DNA from: Bradyrhizobium canariense
GTDB taxonomy: Bacteria > Pseudomonadota > Alphaproteobacteria > Rhizobiales > Xanthobacteraceae
DNA length: 64,000 nucleotides
NCBI RefSeq assembly: GCF_900105125.1
Contig: NZ_LT629750.1
Span: 7,033,001 to 7,097,000, forward strand
Reading direction: 5' to 3'
Under the pieces are notes generated by a model. The model ran no database searches, was not told the DNA's origin, and worked only from the letters and a program-made list of their open reading frames with translations. Every line of letters begins with the position of its first letter. Position 1 is the stretch's first letter. The position numbers and the translations under genes are program-made. Of this stretch, positions 53,448 to 61,971 are shown in pieces.

Positions 53448-53540
53448 GGACGTCTCCCGGGTTCAAGGTGGCAAGGGCCCAACGTTGACTTGACAGTCTC
53501 AGGCGAAAAGGTTCTGTTGAGATAGATAACTGGAACGTTG

Positions 53541-53557
53541 TGCCGATATTTGGCACG
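53541..53557. promoter_or_regulatory. 17-bp inverted repeat, site 4 of the predicted IclR regulon
   Basis: GTGCC-GATATTT-GGCAC has perfect 5-bp arms; on the reverse strand it is GTGCC-AAA-TATC-GGCAC, fitting the shared pattern. It lies 46 bases before the threonine-synthase-like gene and 93 bases before the IclR start. A TTGACA at 53490-53495 may be part of the promoter. Confidence 0.55.
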
Positions 53558-53603
53558 CCGTTGCCCCCATGTCAAATTGTGAGGGCGGTCTGCGGGAATT
53601 TGC

Positions 53604-54863
53604 ATGGCAAAGGTCGTAGGGCTTCGATGTCTACGCTGCAGTTCCTGCTTCGGCGTGCGGGATTACGTCAGCGATTGCCCCAAATGCCGGAATGAGGCAC
53701 CTAGCAATCTGGTCGTTGAGTACGACGGTACGCAGGCGCATTCGCGGTCCCGGCCTTCGGGTGCTGATCGCGGACTTTGGCGCTATGGAGATATCCTGCC
53801 CGTCTCGATCAACGAGGCCATCAGCCTGGGCGAGGGGGGCACCCCGCTGCACCGTCTTTCTGCGTTTGGTAAACATCTCGGACTTGAGGGGTTGTTCGGC
53901 AAGGATGAGACGCGCAGCCCGACATGGTCGTTCAAGGATCGGCTCGCCTGCGTCGCTGTCTCCACGGCAAAAAAGATGGGCGCGCCGGCCGTCGTCTCAA
54001 GTTCAACCGGAAATGCCGGCGCCGCCGTTGCCGCCTACGCGGCCAAAGCCAACCTTCCATGCATTATCTTCACGGCGAGCGGCGTGATCGGCCCGTTGCA
54101 GACCCAGATGCGTGTTTACGGCGCAAGGGTGGTATCGCTCGCGAGGAAAGAGTCCCGCTGGCCGCTGATGCGTTACGCGGTAGATCATTTCGGCTGGTTT
54201 CCGACATCGCCGTTTTTCGGCCCGGTTGTTGGCAGCAACCCCTACGGTATCGAGGGCTATAAGACGCTTGCATACGAAGTCGTAGAGGCGCTGAACTGGC
54301 GGGTTCCGGATTGCTGCGTGTTGCCGGTTTGCTATGGCGATGCGCTGATCGGGATGTGGCGTGGTTTTACGGAAATGCTTGCCCTCGGCTGGATCGATCG
54401 AATGCCCCGAATGATGGCCGCGGAGGTATATGGTTCGCTCGGGGCGGCATTGCGTGATGGCGGCGATGTGCTGCCGGACATGCCGATGACCCACGACACG
54501 CTCGCTAAATCGACGACCGCTACGCGCAGCACGTTCCAGGCACTTTACGTTTTGAGAAAGTCAGGCGGCTGTACGGCGACGGTTAGTAACGAGGCGATCC
54601 TGGAATATCAGCAGAAGCTGGCGCGGCTGGAAGGACTTTACGTCGAGCCGGCTTCCGCAGGCGCGATCGCCGCGGTGGCGCAGTTCAAGGCGGCGGGTCA
54701 AATTCGCGCGGATGAAACGGTGGTTACGTTGCTGACGGCCTCGGGGCTAAAGGATCCGCAAGCAACCGCTGCTGCACAAGGTGAACTGCGGACCGAGGAC
54801 GGTGATGTGGAATCCGTCTTTTCACACCTACGTGAAGCCGTCCCGGCTGCGTTCAGGAGTTGA
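53604..54863 (+). CDS. Threonine-synthase-like PLP enzyme with N-terminal zinc ribbon
   Basis: About 419 residues. An N-terminal zinc ribbon (Cys9, Cys12, Cys25, Cys28) precedes a fold type II PLP domain with Lys111 in PTWSFKDRLACVAV, SSSTGNAGAAVAAYAAKA (phosphate loop) and VEPASAGAIAAVAQFKAAGQ. This is the layout of class II threonine synthases and cysteate-synthase-like enzymes. It is unlikely to be the housekeeping threonine synthase, since it heads the F420 operon under the IclR-type site. It may handle a beta- or gamma-substituted amino acid produced by the pathway. Confidence 0.85.
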   Translation: MAKVVGLRCLRCSSCFGVRDYVSDCPKCRNEAPSNLVVEYDGTQAHSRSRPSGADRGLWRYGDILPVSINEAISLGEGGTPLHRLSAFGKHLGLEGLFGKDETRSPTWSFKDRLACVAVSTAKKMGAPAVVSSSTGNAGAAVAAYAAKANLPCIIFTASGVIGPLQTQMRVYGARVVSLARKESRWPLMRYAVDHFGWFPTSPFFGPVVGSNPYGIEGYKTLAYEVVEALNWRVPDCCVLPVCYGDALIGMWRGFTEMLALGWIDRMPRMMAAEVYGSLGAALRDGGDVLPDMPMTHDTLAKSTTATRSTFQALYVLRKSGGCTATVSNEAILEYQQKLARLEGLYVEPASAGAIAAVAQFKAAGQIRADETVVTLLTASGLKDPQATAAAQGELRTEDGDVESVFSHLREAVPAAFRS

Positions 54864-54928
54864 ACTTGGAACAGCGATCGAGCGGTGCAATGGCTGGGAG
54901 CTACCAGCAGAAAATTCGCTGGTATTGA

Positions 54929-57355
54929 ATGGTAAGCGAGTATCGCAAGATGGCGGAGTTCTTTCCGGCAAACGACGTCGTGCAGCGCGTGCTGCGCGAG
55001 ATCGATGGGCTTTCCATCGGAGACCTGATGGATCGCAGTTGCGCTCTGCGGGCCGAGGGCCATGGAAATCTGATCTCGTTCTCTCCAAAGGTCTTTATTC
55101 CTCTGACGCGTTTGTGCCGTGACGTTTGCGGGTATTGCACCTTTGCGCATCCGCCTCGCCAGGGAGAATCGGCTTTCCTGACGATAGACGGGGTTTTGGC
55201 GATTGCGCGCGCGGGCGTCGCTGCAGGGTGCACGGAAGCGCTTTTCACGCTCGGCGAATTGCCGGAGCAGCGCTACCGCGTCGCGCGCGATGAACTTGAG
55301 CGCCTTGGCTACGCCAGTACGATCGACTATCTCGTGGAAGCCTGCAGACAGGTGCTTGCCGAGACCGGGCTGTTGCCGCATGTCAATCCCGGCATCCTGT
55401 CGTCGGATGAAATGGCCAGGTTGAGATGCGTCAGCGCTTCCCAGGGCATTATGCTGGAGAGTACCTCGATGCGTCTCCTGCAAAAAGGCGGGCCGCACTA
55501 CGGCTCCCTGGGCAAGGTACCGCAAACGCGGGTTGCGATGCTTGCCGAGGCCGGCCGGCTTGCGATCCCCTTCACAACCGGAATCCTGATCGGTATCGGC
55601 GAGACGCGCGAGGATCGCATCGAATCCCTACTTGTGATCAATGCGCTGCATGAGCGGTTCGGTCATATCCAGGAAGTCATCGTCCAGAACTTCCAACCCA
55701 AAGCCGGAACGCGGATGGCCAATGTGCCAGGCGCCTCGTTCGAGGATCTGTTGTGGACTGCCGCGGCCGCGCGGCTCATCCTCGGGCCGGCAATGAACAT
55801 TCAAGTACCGCCGAACCTGAGCTATGAGCGCTTTCCCGAATTGCTCAAGGCAGGCATCAACGATTGGGGTGGCATTTCGCCGGTCACGCCGGATCATGTC
55901 AATCCTGAAGCGGCGTGGCCTGCCCTCGACATGTTGCGCGGTGCCACGGCGCGTGCCGGACTTAGCTTGTTATCGCGGTTGCCGTTGTATCCTCGTTATT
56001 GGCACGACATGAAGCGATGGACCGATCCGGCGCTCGGCACGCCGCTGCTGCGAGCCAGCGACGCGGAGGGTTGGGCGCGCGCCGACCGTTGGTCGCCAGG
56101 GTTGCCATGCGCGCCGGAGATTTCGGCGCCAGCCCCGCTGCGTGAGGTCGATCCCGGCGTCGAGCGCTTGCTTGTGCGTGCGACTTCCGGTGCAAGGTTC
56201 AGCGGTGACGATATTGCGCGACTGTTTTCCGCGCGCGATGGCGATCTGGAGGCGGTCATCAACGCGGCCGATGCCTTGCGCGAGGCAACAAGCGGAGGCA
56301 TCGTACGCTACGTTGTCAACCGCAACATCAATTACACCAATATCTGCGCTTATCGCTGTACCTTCTGTGCCTTCTCGAAGGGCAAAGGCGCCGACCATCT
56401 GCGTGGCAAGCCCTACGACGTCGATCATGACGAAATCGCACGCCGCGCGGCGGAAGCCTGGGCGCGCGGGGCGACCGAAGTGTGCATGCAGGGTGGTATC
56501 CACCCACGCTACACCGGCCGGACCTATCTCGATCTGCTTGCCGCGGCAAAATCCGGCGCGCCGGGTATCCACGTTCACGCCTTTTCGCCGCTCGAAGTTT
56601 CTCACGGCGCCTCGACGCTCGGCATATCGGTTGAACGTTTCCTCCGGATGTTGCGAGACGCCGGCCTGGGTTCACTGCCGGGAACTGCGGCCGAAATCCT
56701 CGACGACACCGCACGCGCCATCTTGTGTCCTGACAAGCTCAGCGCCGCCGAATGGCTGCATGTGATTGCTGCGGCACATGGCGCGGGACTGCGGACCACA
56801 TCGACCATCATGTTCGGCCATATCGATACGCCGCAGCAATGGGCCACGCATTTGCTGAGTTTACGTGACCTTCAGGAGCGCACTGGCGGCTTTACGGAGT
56901 TTGTGCCGCTGCCGTTCGTTCACATGGAGGCGCCACTCTATTTCCGAGGGCGCGCCCGTAAAGGGCCGACCTTCCGCGAGACCTTGCTGATGCACGCCGT
57001 GGCGCGGCTCGCATTGCATCCGCTTATAACCAACATTCAGGTCTCCTGGGTAAAGCTCGGTCCGGAAGGCGTGAAGGCCTGCCTTGCGGCCGGCGCCAAC
57101 GATCTTGGCGGCACCCTGATGAACGAGAGCATCTCGCGCGCTGCGGGCACCGAGCATGGCCAGGAATTCGCGCCCGAGGCAATGGATGACATCATCCGAA
57201 CGAGTGGCCGGATTTCGATGCAACGGACATCGCTCTACGCGGCCGCTGCGCCGGACCGCGTCGTGGCCTCTTACAGCGCGCCGCCATTGCAGCCGATGGT
57301 TCTGGGAGAAATCAACATGCGAGGCGCGATGAACGCGGCTCCACTTCCGGCCTGA
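54929..57355 (+). CDS. fbiC: FbiC, fused CofG/CofH 7,8-didemethyl-8-hydroxy-5-deazariboflavin synthase
   Basis: About 808 residues with two radical-SAM domains. The N-terminal CofG-like half has the cluster motif CRDVCGYC (Cys63, 67, 70); the C-terminal CofH-like half has CAYRCTFC (Cys473, 477, 480) after NRNINYTNI. Both CX3CX2C motifs are intact, as needed to make the F420 chromophore Fo from tyrosine and the ribitylaminouracil intermediate of flavin synthesis. The fused form is typical of actinobacteria and of proteobacteria that acquired F420. The ATG at 54929 lacks a clear ribosome binding site; an ATG at 54950 is possible. Confidence 0.95.
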   Translation: MVSEYRKMAEFFPANDVVQRVLREIDGLSIGDLMDRSCALRAEGHGNLISFSPKVFIPLTRLCRDVCGYCTFAHPPRQGESAFLTIDGVLAIARAGVAAGCTEALFTLGELPEQRYRVARDELERLGYASTIDYLVEACRQVLAETGLLPHVNPGILSSDEMARLRCVSASQGIMLESTSMRLLQKGGPHYGSLGKVPQTRVAMLAEAGRLAIPFTTGILIGIGETREDRIESLLVINALHERFGHIQEVIVQNFQPKAGTRMANVPGASFEDLLWTAAAARLILGPAMNIQVPPNLSYERFPELLKAGINDWGGISPVTPDHVNPEAAWPALDMLRGATARAGLSLLSRLPLYPRYWHDMKRWTDPALGTPLLRASDAEGWARADRWSPGLPCAPEISAPAPLREVDPGVERLLVRATSGARFSGDDIARLFSARDGDLEAVINAADALREATSGGIVRYVVNRNINYTNICAYRCTFCAFSKGKGADHLRGKPYDVDHDEIARRAAEAWARGATEVCMQGGIHPRYTGRTYLDLLAAAKSGAPGIHVHAFSPLEVSHGASTLGISVERFLRMLRDAGLGSLPGTAAEILDDTARAILCPDKLSAAEWLHVIAAAHGAGLRTTSTIMFGHIDTPQQWATHLLSLRDLQERTGGFTEFVPLPFVHMEAPLYFRGRARKGPTFRETLLMHAVARLALHPLITNIQVSWVKLGPEGVKACLAAGANDLGGTLMNESISRAAGTEHGQEFAPEAMDDIIRTSGRISMQRTSLYAAAAPDRVVASYSAPPLQPMVLGEINMRGAMNAAPLPA

Positions 57356-57377
57356 TGCTGGGCAAGGGACTTCGAGA

Positions 57378-58055
57378 ATGAGTGGAAGCGAGACGATAGC
57401 GGTACTTGGTGGGACAGGGAACGAGGGTGGTGGACTGGCTTTGCGGTTCGCGCATGCCGGTTATCCGGTCGTGATCGGTTCGCGTGATGCGGCCCGCGCG
57501 GCTGAGGCCGCCAGCAAGATCAACGAGCGGATCGGTCATTCGCGCACGCGAGGGACAGATAACGCTCAGGCTGTCACCGGAGCTCAGATTGTGCTCCTGA
57601 CCGTACCGTTTGCGGGACAAGTAAAGACCGTCGAACCTCTGCGGGACGCATTGCAGGGAAAGATACTGATCGACGCCACCGTGCCGCTGGTGCCGCCGAA
57701 AGTCAGCCGCGTGCAACTTCCGGACGGTGGGTCCGCCGTTGCGAATTTGCAGGCTCTGCTCGGAGGCGGCGTGCGCGTCGTATCGGCGTTCCAGAACGTC
57801 TCGGCCCATCACCTCGCCGATCTTGATCATGACGTCGATTGTGACGTGCTGGTTTGCGGTGACGATGGAACGGCTTGCGAAAAAGTCATCGAATTGGTGG
57901 AAGCGATCGGGCTGCGGGGTATCTACGCTGGAACAGCCGGCAATTCCGCAGCAGCAGAAGCATTGACTTCGGTGCTGATCGCGATCAATCGGCGATATAA
58001 GATCCCCCGCAGTGGAATCCGTATCACCGGTTTGCCGGTCAAGGAAAAACTGTGA
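57378..58055 (+). CDS. npdG: NADPH-dependent F420 reductase (Fno)
   Basis: About 225 residues. The N-terminal Rossmann motif is IAVLGGTGNEGGGLALRFAH, followed by VIGSRDAARAAEAA, where the Ser-Arg pair contacts the NADPH 2'-phosphate, and DATVPLVPPK and VSAFQNVSAHHLADLDH, typical of F420:NADPH oxidoreductase. It makes F420H2 from NADPH, so the operon makes and also charges the cofactor. NpdG is the name used in the picrate-degrading actinobacterial clusters. No F420-dependent glucose-6-phosphate dehydrogenase gene is present. Confidence 0.9.
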   Translation: MSGSETIAVLGGTGNEGGGLALRFAHAGYPVVIGSRDAARAAEAASKINERIGHSRTRGTDNAQAVTGAQIVLLTVPFAGQVKTVEPLRDALQGKILIDATVPLVPPKVSRVQLPDGGSAVANLQALLGGGVRVVSAFQNVSAHHLADLDHDVDCDVLVCGDDGTACEKVIELVEAIGLRGIYAGTAGNSAAAEALTSVLIAINRRYKIPRSGIRITGLPVKEKL

Positions 58056-58204
58056 GTTGTCTAGCGTCGGTGCGGCGGTCATTTCCAGTGCGATCGTTGC
58101 CAAAAGTTGATGCTGTCGCTGATATTGATCTGCCGGATGACCAAGATCCAATCTGCCGGCCGGCGTATGACCAAACTGGCCGAAAACTGGCGAGGTAAGG
58201 AACG

Positions 58205-58963
58205 TTGATCTCGCACGACCTCTGGTTACGACCGTTACCTGACGTCCCGCTGATCGAGCCAGGTGACGATCTGGCCGAGATCATCCTTGCTTCGATTGAA
58301 AAGGCGGATTGGGATTTACAGAACGGTGACGTTCTTGTGATGGCCCAGAAGATCGTATCGAAAGCGGAAAATCGTACTGTCGATCTCGCCACAGTGATCC
58401 CTTCGCCGCGAGCCATCGAATTGGCCACCGAGGTTCAAAAGGATGCGAGGCTTGTTGAACTGATTCTGTCGGAATCGGAAACCGTCGTGCGTCGTGGTCC
58501 TGGTGTTCTGATCGTCGAGCACAAACTCGGGTTTGTCATGGCCAACGCGGGAATAGACCGGTCTAATGTGAACGGTGAAGACCACGCGTTGCTGCTTCCC
58601 GTCGATCCGGATCGTTCCGCGACCGCAATCCGGCGCGCGATTGCAGCGCGTGTAGAGATTGATGTCGGTGTTCTGATCATCGATAGTTTCGGCCGCGCAT
58701 GGCGCAATGGAACCATCGGTACCGCGATCGGTGCTAGCGGTGTACCGACGCTGCTCGACTTGAGGGGGCGCCCGGATCTTTTCGGACGCCCGCTTGAAAC
58801 CACCGAAGTCGGCTGGGCGGACGAACTGGCGGCAGCAGCTTCATTGATGATGGGGCAAGCCGGTGAAGGCAGGCCGGTCATCCTCGTGCGTGGTCTCGTT
58901 GAAACCGGTGAAGGATCGACTGCGGACCTGTTGCGGCCGAAGCAAAAGGATTTGTTCAGGTGA
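58205..58963 (+). CDS. cofE: CofE, F420-0:gamma-glutamyl ligase
   Basis: About 252 residues, a single-domain CofE. PGDDLAEIILASIEKADWDL, NGDVLVMAQKIVSKAENRTV, VMANAGIDRSNV and IIDSFGRAWRNGTIGTAIG are family motifs for GTP-dependent addition of gamma-linked glutamates to F420-0. The C-terminal nitroreductase-like domain of actinobacterial FbiB, which reduces dehydro-F420-0, is missing. The TTG start at 58205 follows AGGTAAGG. It overlaps cofD by 4 bases. Confidence 0.93.
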   Translation: MISHDLWLRPLPDVPLIEPGDDLAEIILASIEKADWDLQNGDVLVMAQKIVSKAENRTVDLATVIPSPRAIELATEVQKDARLVELILSESETVVRRGPGVLIVEHKLGFVMANAGIDRSNVNGEDHALLLPVDPDRSATAIRRAIAARVEIDVGVLIIDSFGRAWRNGTIGTAIGASGVPTLLDLRGRPDLFGRPLETTEVGWADELAAAASLMMGQAGEGRPVILVRGLVETGEGSTADLLRPKQKDLFR

Positions 58964-59925
58964 GTATGACGGACCGACGAATCGTGGCGCTGGCCGGCGG
59001 CGTTGGCGGGGCCAAGCTCGCGGATGGCCTTGCTAGGGTGCTCGGTGATCGCCTCGTTGTCGTGGTCAATACGGGTGACGACTTCGAACACCTTGGTCTG
59101 CACATCTCGCCTGATCTTGATACGGTCATGTACACGCTGGCGGGCATCGCTGACCCCGAACGGGGCTGGGGCATCCGTGACGAGAGCTGGACGTTCATGG
59201 AGCAGGTCTCCCGTCTCGGCGGTCCGGACTGGTTCCGGCTCGGCGATCGCGATATCGCTACCCATGCAATACGGACCTACCGGTTGCGGGCCGGAGATAC
59301 ATTGACGGCGGTTACCGCGGATCTTTGCCGCTCGCTCGGGATTTCGTCGCAGTTGCTTCCGATGTCGGACCAGCCGGTGCGCACGAAAGTTCACAGCGGC
59401 GGTTTGACATTGCCGTTTCAGGATTATTTTGTCCGGCTGCGCTGCGAGATTCCGGTTGAGCGTCTTTCGTTCGACGGTGATGCCGCCGCACATCTTAATC
59501 CGCTCGTTGAAGCGATGCGTGGCGCTGAGACGCCTGAAGCAATCATCATTTGCCCGTCAAATCCCTACCTTAGCGTTGATCCGATCCTCTCCGTTCCGGC
59601 CATGCGCGGCTGGATCAAGGATACCGGCGCGCCTGTTATCGCCGTGTCGCCGATTGTCGGCGGCACGGCAATCAAGGGACCGGCTGCCAAGATCATGCAG
59701 GAACTTGGCGTACAGCCATCCGTCACCAGCGTTGCGGCTCACTATCGCGGCCTGATCGACGGCCTGGTGATCGACACTATCGATGACGTTCACGTCGCCG
59801 ACATTCAGGCGATGGGAATTGCGACCAATGTCACGGGAACCGTCATGCGCTCGATCGAGGATCGAAAGACACTTGCGCAGAGTTGCCTGACATTTTTGAA
59901 AACGCTCGGGAGCGGAATCCGGTGA
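58960..59925 (+). CDS. cofD: CofD, phospholactate (or analogous) transferase
   Basis: About 321 residues. ALAGGVGGAKLADGLARVLG, VVVNTGDDFEHLGLHISPDL, DTVMYTLAGI and ICPSNPYLSVDPILSVPAMR are signatures of CofD/FbiA, which transfers the phospholactyl-type group to Fo to give F420-0. The start is GTG at 58960 overlapping the cofE stop (GTGA), or an ATG at 58966. The cofC start overlaps its own stop in the same way. Confidence 0.94.
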   Translation: MSMTDRRIVALAGGVGGAKLADGLARVLGDRLVVVVNTGDDFEHLGLHISPDLDTVMYTLAGIADPERGWGIRDESWTFMEQVSRLGGPDWFRLGDRDIATHAIRTYRLRAGDTLTAVTADLCRSLGISSQLLPMSDQPVRTKVHSGGLTLPFQDYFVRLRCEIPVERLSFDGDAAAHLNPLVEAMRGAETPEAIIICPSNPYLSVDPILSVPAMRGWIKDTGAPVIAVSPIVGGTAIKGPAAKIMQELGVQPSVTSVAAHYRGLIDGLVIDTIDDVHVADIQAMGIATNVTGTVMRSIEDRKTLAQSCLTFLKTLGSGIR

Positions 59926-60545
59926 TCATACTGATCCCATGTAAGAGTCTCGATCAGGGTAAATCCCGGCTCTCCGCGGCCTTGGACGTGCATGCAAGGC
60001 GCGCGCTATGCGAGTTCTTCCTGTGCCGGACGCTGGCAATGGTCTGTACCCTGGTTGCACCGGCCCGGATCTATGTCGTTACTGCCGACCCGCACGTCGT
60101 CGAAATTGCGGGCCGGTACGGCGCTTCGGTCCTTGCGGACTCAAGTTCCGATCTCAACCGCGCGCTTGAGGAGGCGCGCGCGGCAATTGCCGCCCGGCAC
60201 CCGGACATGGAAGGTCTGTTGATAATGCCGATCGACTTGCCGCTCTCCACGTCCAATTCTCTTTCGTCTGTCGTTGCAGAACCCGGCGATATCGTCATTG
60301 TCCCCGACGAGAGCGCGACGGGGACCAATCTTCTGCTGCTGCGGCACGCATCCGCCCGAACATTTCAGTTTCAATTCGGCCCGGATAGCTACGATGCTCA
60401 CTGCAGCCTGGCGAACGAAGCCCATCTCGCTCTGCGAATCGTTCGCGACGACAGCCTCTCGTTCGATGTCGATCTTCCCGAACACCTTTGGCGATGGCTG
60501 CATTACTCGCGAGCGGACGTTGATCTGCCGAGTGATCTGACGTGA
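59922..60545 (+). CDS. cofC: CofC, 2-phospholactate (or analogue) guanylyltransferase
   Basis: About 207 residues. IPCKSLDQGKSRLSAAL is the nucleotide-binding start, and MPIDLPLSTSNSL and VPDESATGTNLLLLR are family motifs; CofC activates a three-carbon phosphoacid with GTP for CofD. The start is a GTG at 59922 that overlaps the cofD stop (GTGA); an ATG at 59883 lies inside cofD. The substrate may be 2-phospholactate, phosphoenolpyruvate or 3-phosphoglycerate; the sequence alone does not tell. It ends the F420 operon. Confidence 0.92.
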   Translation: MIILIPCKSLDQGKSRLSAALDVHARRALCEFFLCRTLAMVCTLVAPARIYVVTADPHVVEIAGRYGASVLADSSSDLNRALEEARAAIAARHPDMEGLLIMPIDLPLSTSNSLSSVVAEPGDIVIVPDESATGTNLLLLRHASARTFQFQFGPDSYDAHCSLANEAHLALRIVRDDSLSFDVDLPEHLWRWLHYSRADVDLPSDLT

Positions 60546-60644
60546 TGGCCCGGATGCAAAGGACGTGACCTTTGTTTCCAAAATGCTCAACTGCGACGCA
60601 GTTTACAGCTAAGCATCTGTCAAAATTGCAAACAAGCCAGACTC

Positions 60645-61124
60645 TTAATCAGCTAGCCCAACTGCTCTGCGGAAACCTTTCTTGACCGACGTCACCGGTT
60701 TGCCATTGAACGCCATAAAGCAGGTTGCGATCAGCTTTCGCTCTTTCCAGCGGCGCATGTGGGCAAGCAGCCGCGGCGTGATAGGCGCGGGGGTCTGGCG
60801 TTTGGCTCGTTTGCCAATCGGCTTGCGGTAAAAGATGCCTCGTTCCAAGTTCGCAAATGAGCGGCCCGGTTCCGCGCAGGGCGATGCTGTTGCGATCGCG
60901 CCGGCCCGAGTGCTGGTGTAACGCCCGATCAGGATGAAGCGCGCAACCTGATGCAATGGGCACTTATCGGTTAGCACCGGCTTTCCCTTCGACGAACCTG
61001 AGTGGATTGTCTGCTTCTCCCGATGCCTCCAGCAATGCCAGATCAACGCTGCCGCTTCCTTGCGATTCAGCCAGGGATCACGCGCCTCGCCTTTTTGTGG
61101 CAGCGAAACTTCTCGAACTGGAGA
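60645..61124 (-). pseudogene. Tyrosine-recombinase (phage/island integrase) remnant
   Basis: About 160 codons on the reverse strand read as the middle of a Bradyrhizobium-type integrase: ARDPWLNRKEAAALIWHCWR, PLHQVARFILIGRYTSTRAG (box I Arg), ANLERGIFYRKPIGKRAKRQ, PAPITPRLLAHMRRWKERKL and GKPVTSVKKGFRRAVGLAD, then a TAA. The N-terminal arm and core-binding domains and the C-terminal H-x-x-R and catalytic Tyr are missing, so it is dead. The open frame runs upstream to 61400, but that part lies antisense to the isochorismatase-like gene. Apart from this, 60546-61231 holds no gene. Confidence 0.8.
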
Positions 61125-61231
61125 GAAGAAAATCGTCTTGACTAACTGGTCAGTCTCAAGGAAGATTTCGATGAACCGCGCCGCAGCCCGGCGGGCCGGC
61201 GCCGGATTGATGGAAGCGGCTTCTGCCGGGA

Positions 61232-61942
61232 ATGATTGCAGCCCAGGAGCGCGCGTTGTCCGACGATAGTACCGAACTACTCGCGAGACTGGATCAGAAG
61301 ATCGATCCCAGGCATTGCGCTCTCGTCGTGATCGATGTGCAGAACGATTTTGCAGCCAGCGGCGGCTTTTTCGACAAGGTCGGGGCTGACCTGAAGCCAA
61401 TCCAGACCGAACGGGTGCCAGCGCTGCTTCGGTTGATCGAAGCGGCGCGCAAAGCCGGCGTTCTGGTGGTCTTCGTTCAGGCCATCTACGACCCCGAATA
61501 CCTGTCCGCGCCGATGCGCGAGCGAAATTCCCGACTTGGCATGGAGATGCCGCGTTGCCTGACCGGCAGCTGGGGCGCTGACTTCTTTGAAGTGAGGCCG
61601 GAAGCCGGCGAGCCCATCGTGATCAAGCATCGCTATAGCGCGATGGTCAATACGGAGCTCAAGGACATTCTGAGGAAACACCGAATCCGCAGTCTGTTGC
61701 TGACCGGCATTGCCACCGATACCTGCGTCGAGTCGCTTGGCCGCGACGCCTATTTCATCGATTACTATGTCACGGTCGTAGCCGATTGTTGCGGCGCCGC
61801 CAGTGAGCAAGACCATGTCGGCGCGCTCAAGCGATTCAGCCGGGACTACGGCCAGGTTGTGAACTCTTCGGAGGTCGCCGCGATCTGGAACGCCGGCTGC
61901 GCGACTGCGGAGCAACCGGCCCTCGCTTCAGTGTCGAACTAG
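61232..61942 (+). CDS. Isochorismatase-family cysteine hydrolase, RutB-like
   Basis: About 236 residues. The catalytic triad is visible: Asp35 in VVIDVQNDFA, Lys132 in PIVIKHRYSAMVN, Cys165 in GIATDTCVESLGRDAYF. The length and the FIDYYVTVVADCCGA segment are close to RutB (ureidoacrylate amidohydrolase), which acts after the LLM-class RutA on uracil. It lies 29 bases before a dihydroorotate-dehydrogenase-like gene. It probably cleaves an amide or carbamate released by ring opening; uracil itself is only one option. Confidence 0.88.
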   Translation: MIAAQERALSDDSTELLARLDQKIDPRHCALVVIDVQNDFAASGGFFDKVGADLKPIQTERVPALLRLIEAARKAGVLVVFVQAIYDPEYLSAPMRERNSRLGMEMPRCLTGSWGADFFEVRPEAGEPIVIKHRYSAMVNTELKDILRKHRIRSLLLTGIATDTCVESLGRDAYFIDYYVTVVADCCGAASEQDHVGALKRFSRDYGQVVNSSEVAAIWNAGCATAEQPALASVSN

Positions 61943-61971
61943 GGGCGGGCCTGTCTCGGCGTCGATCGACT

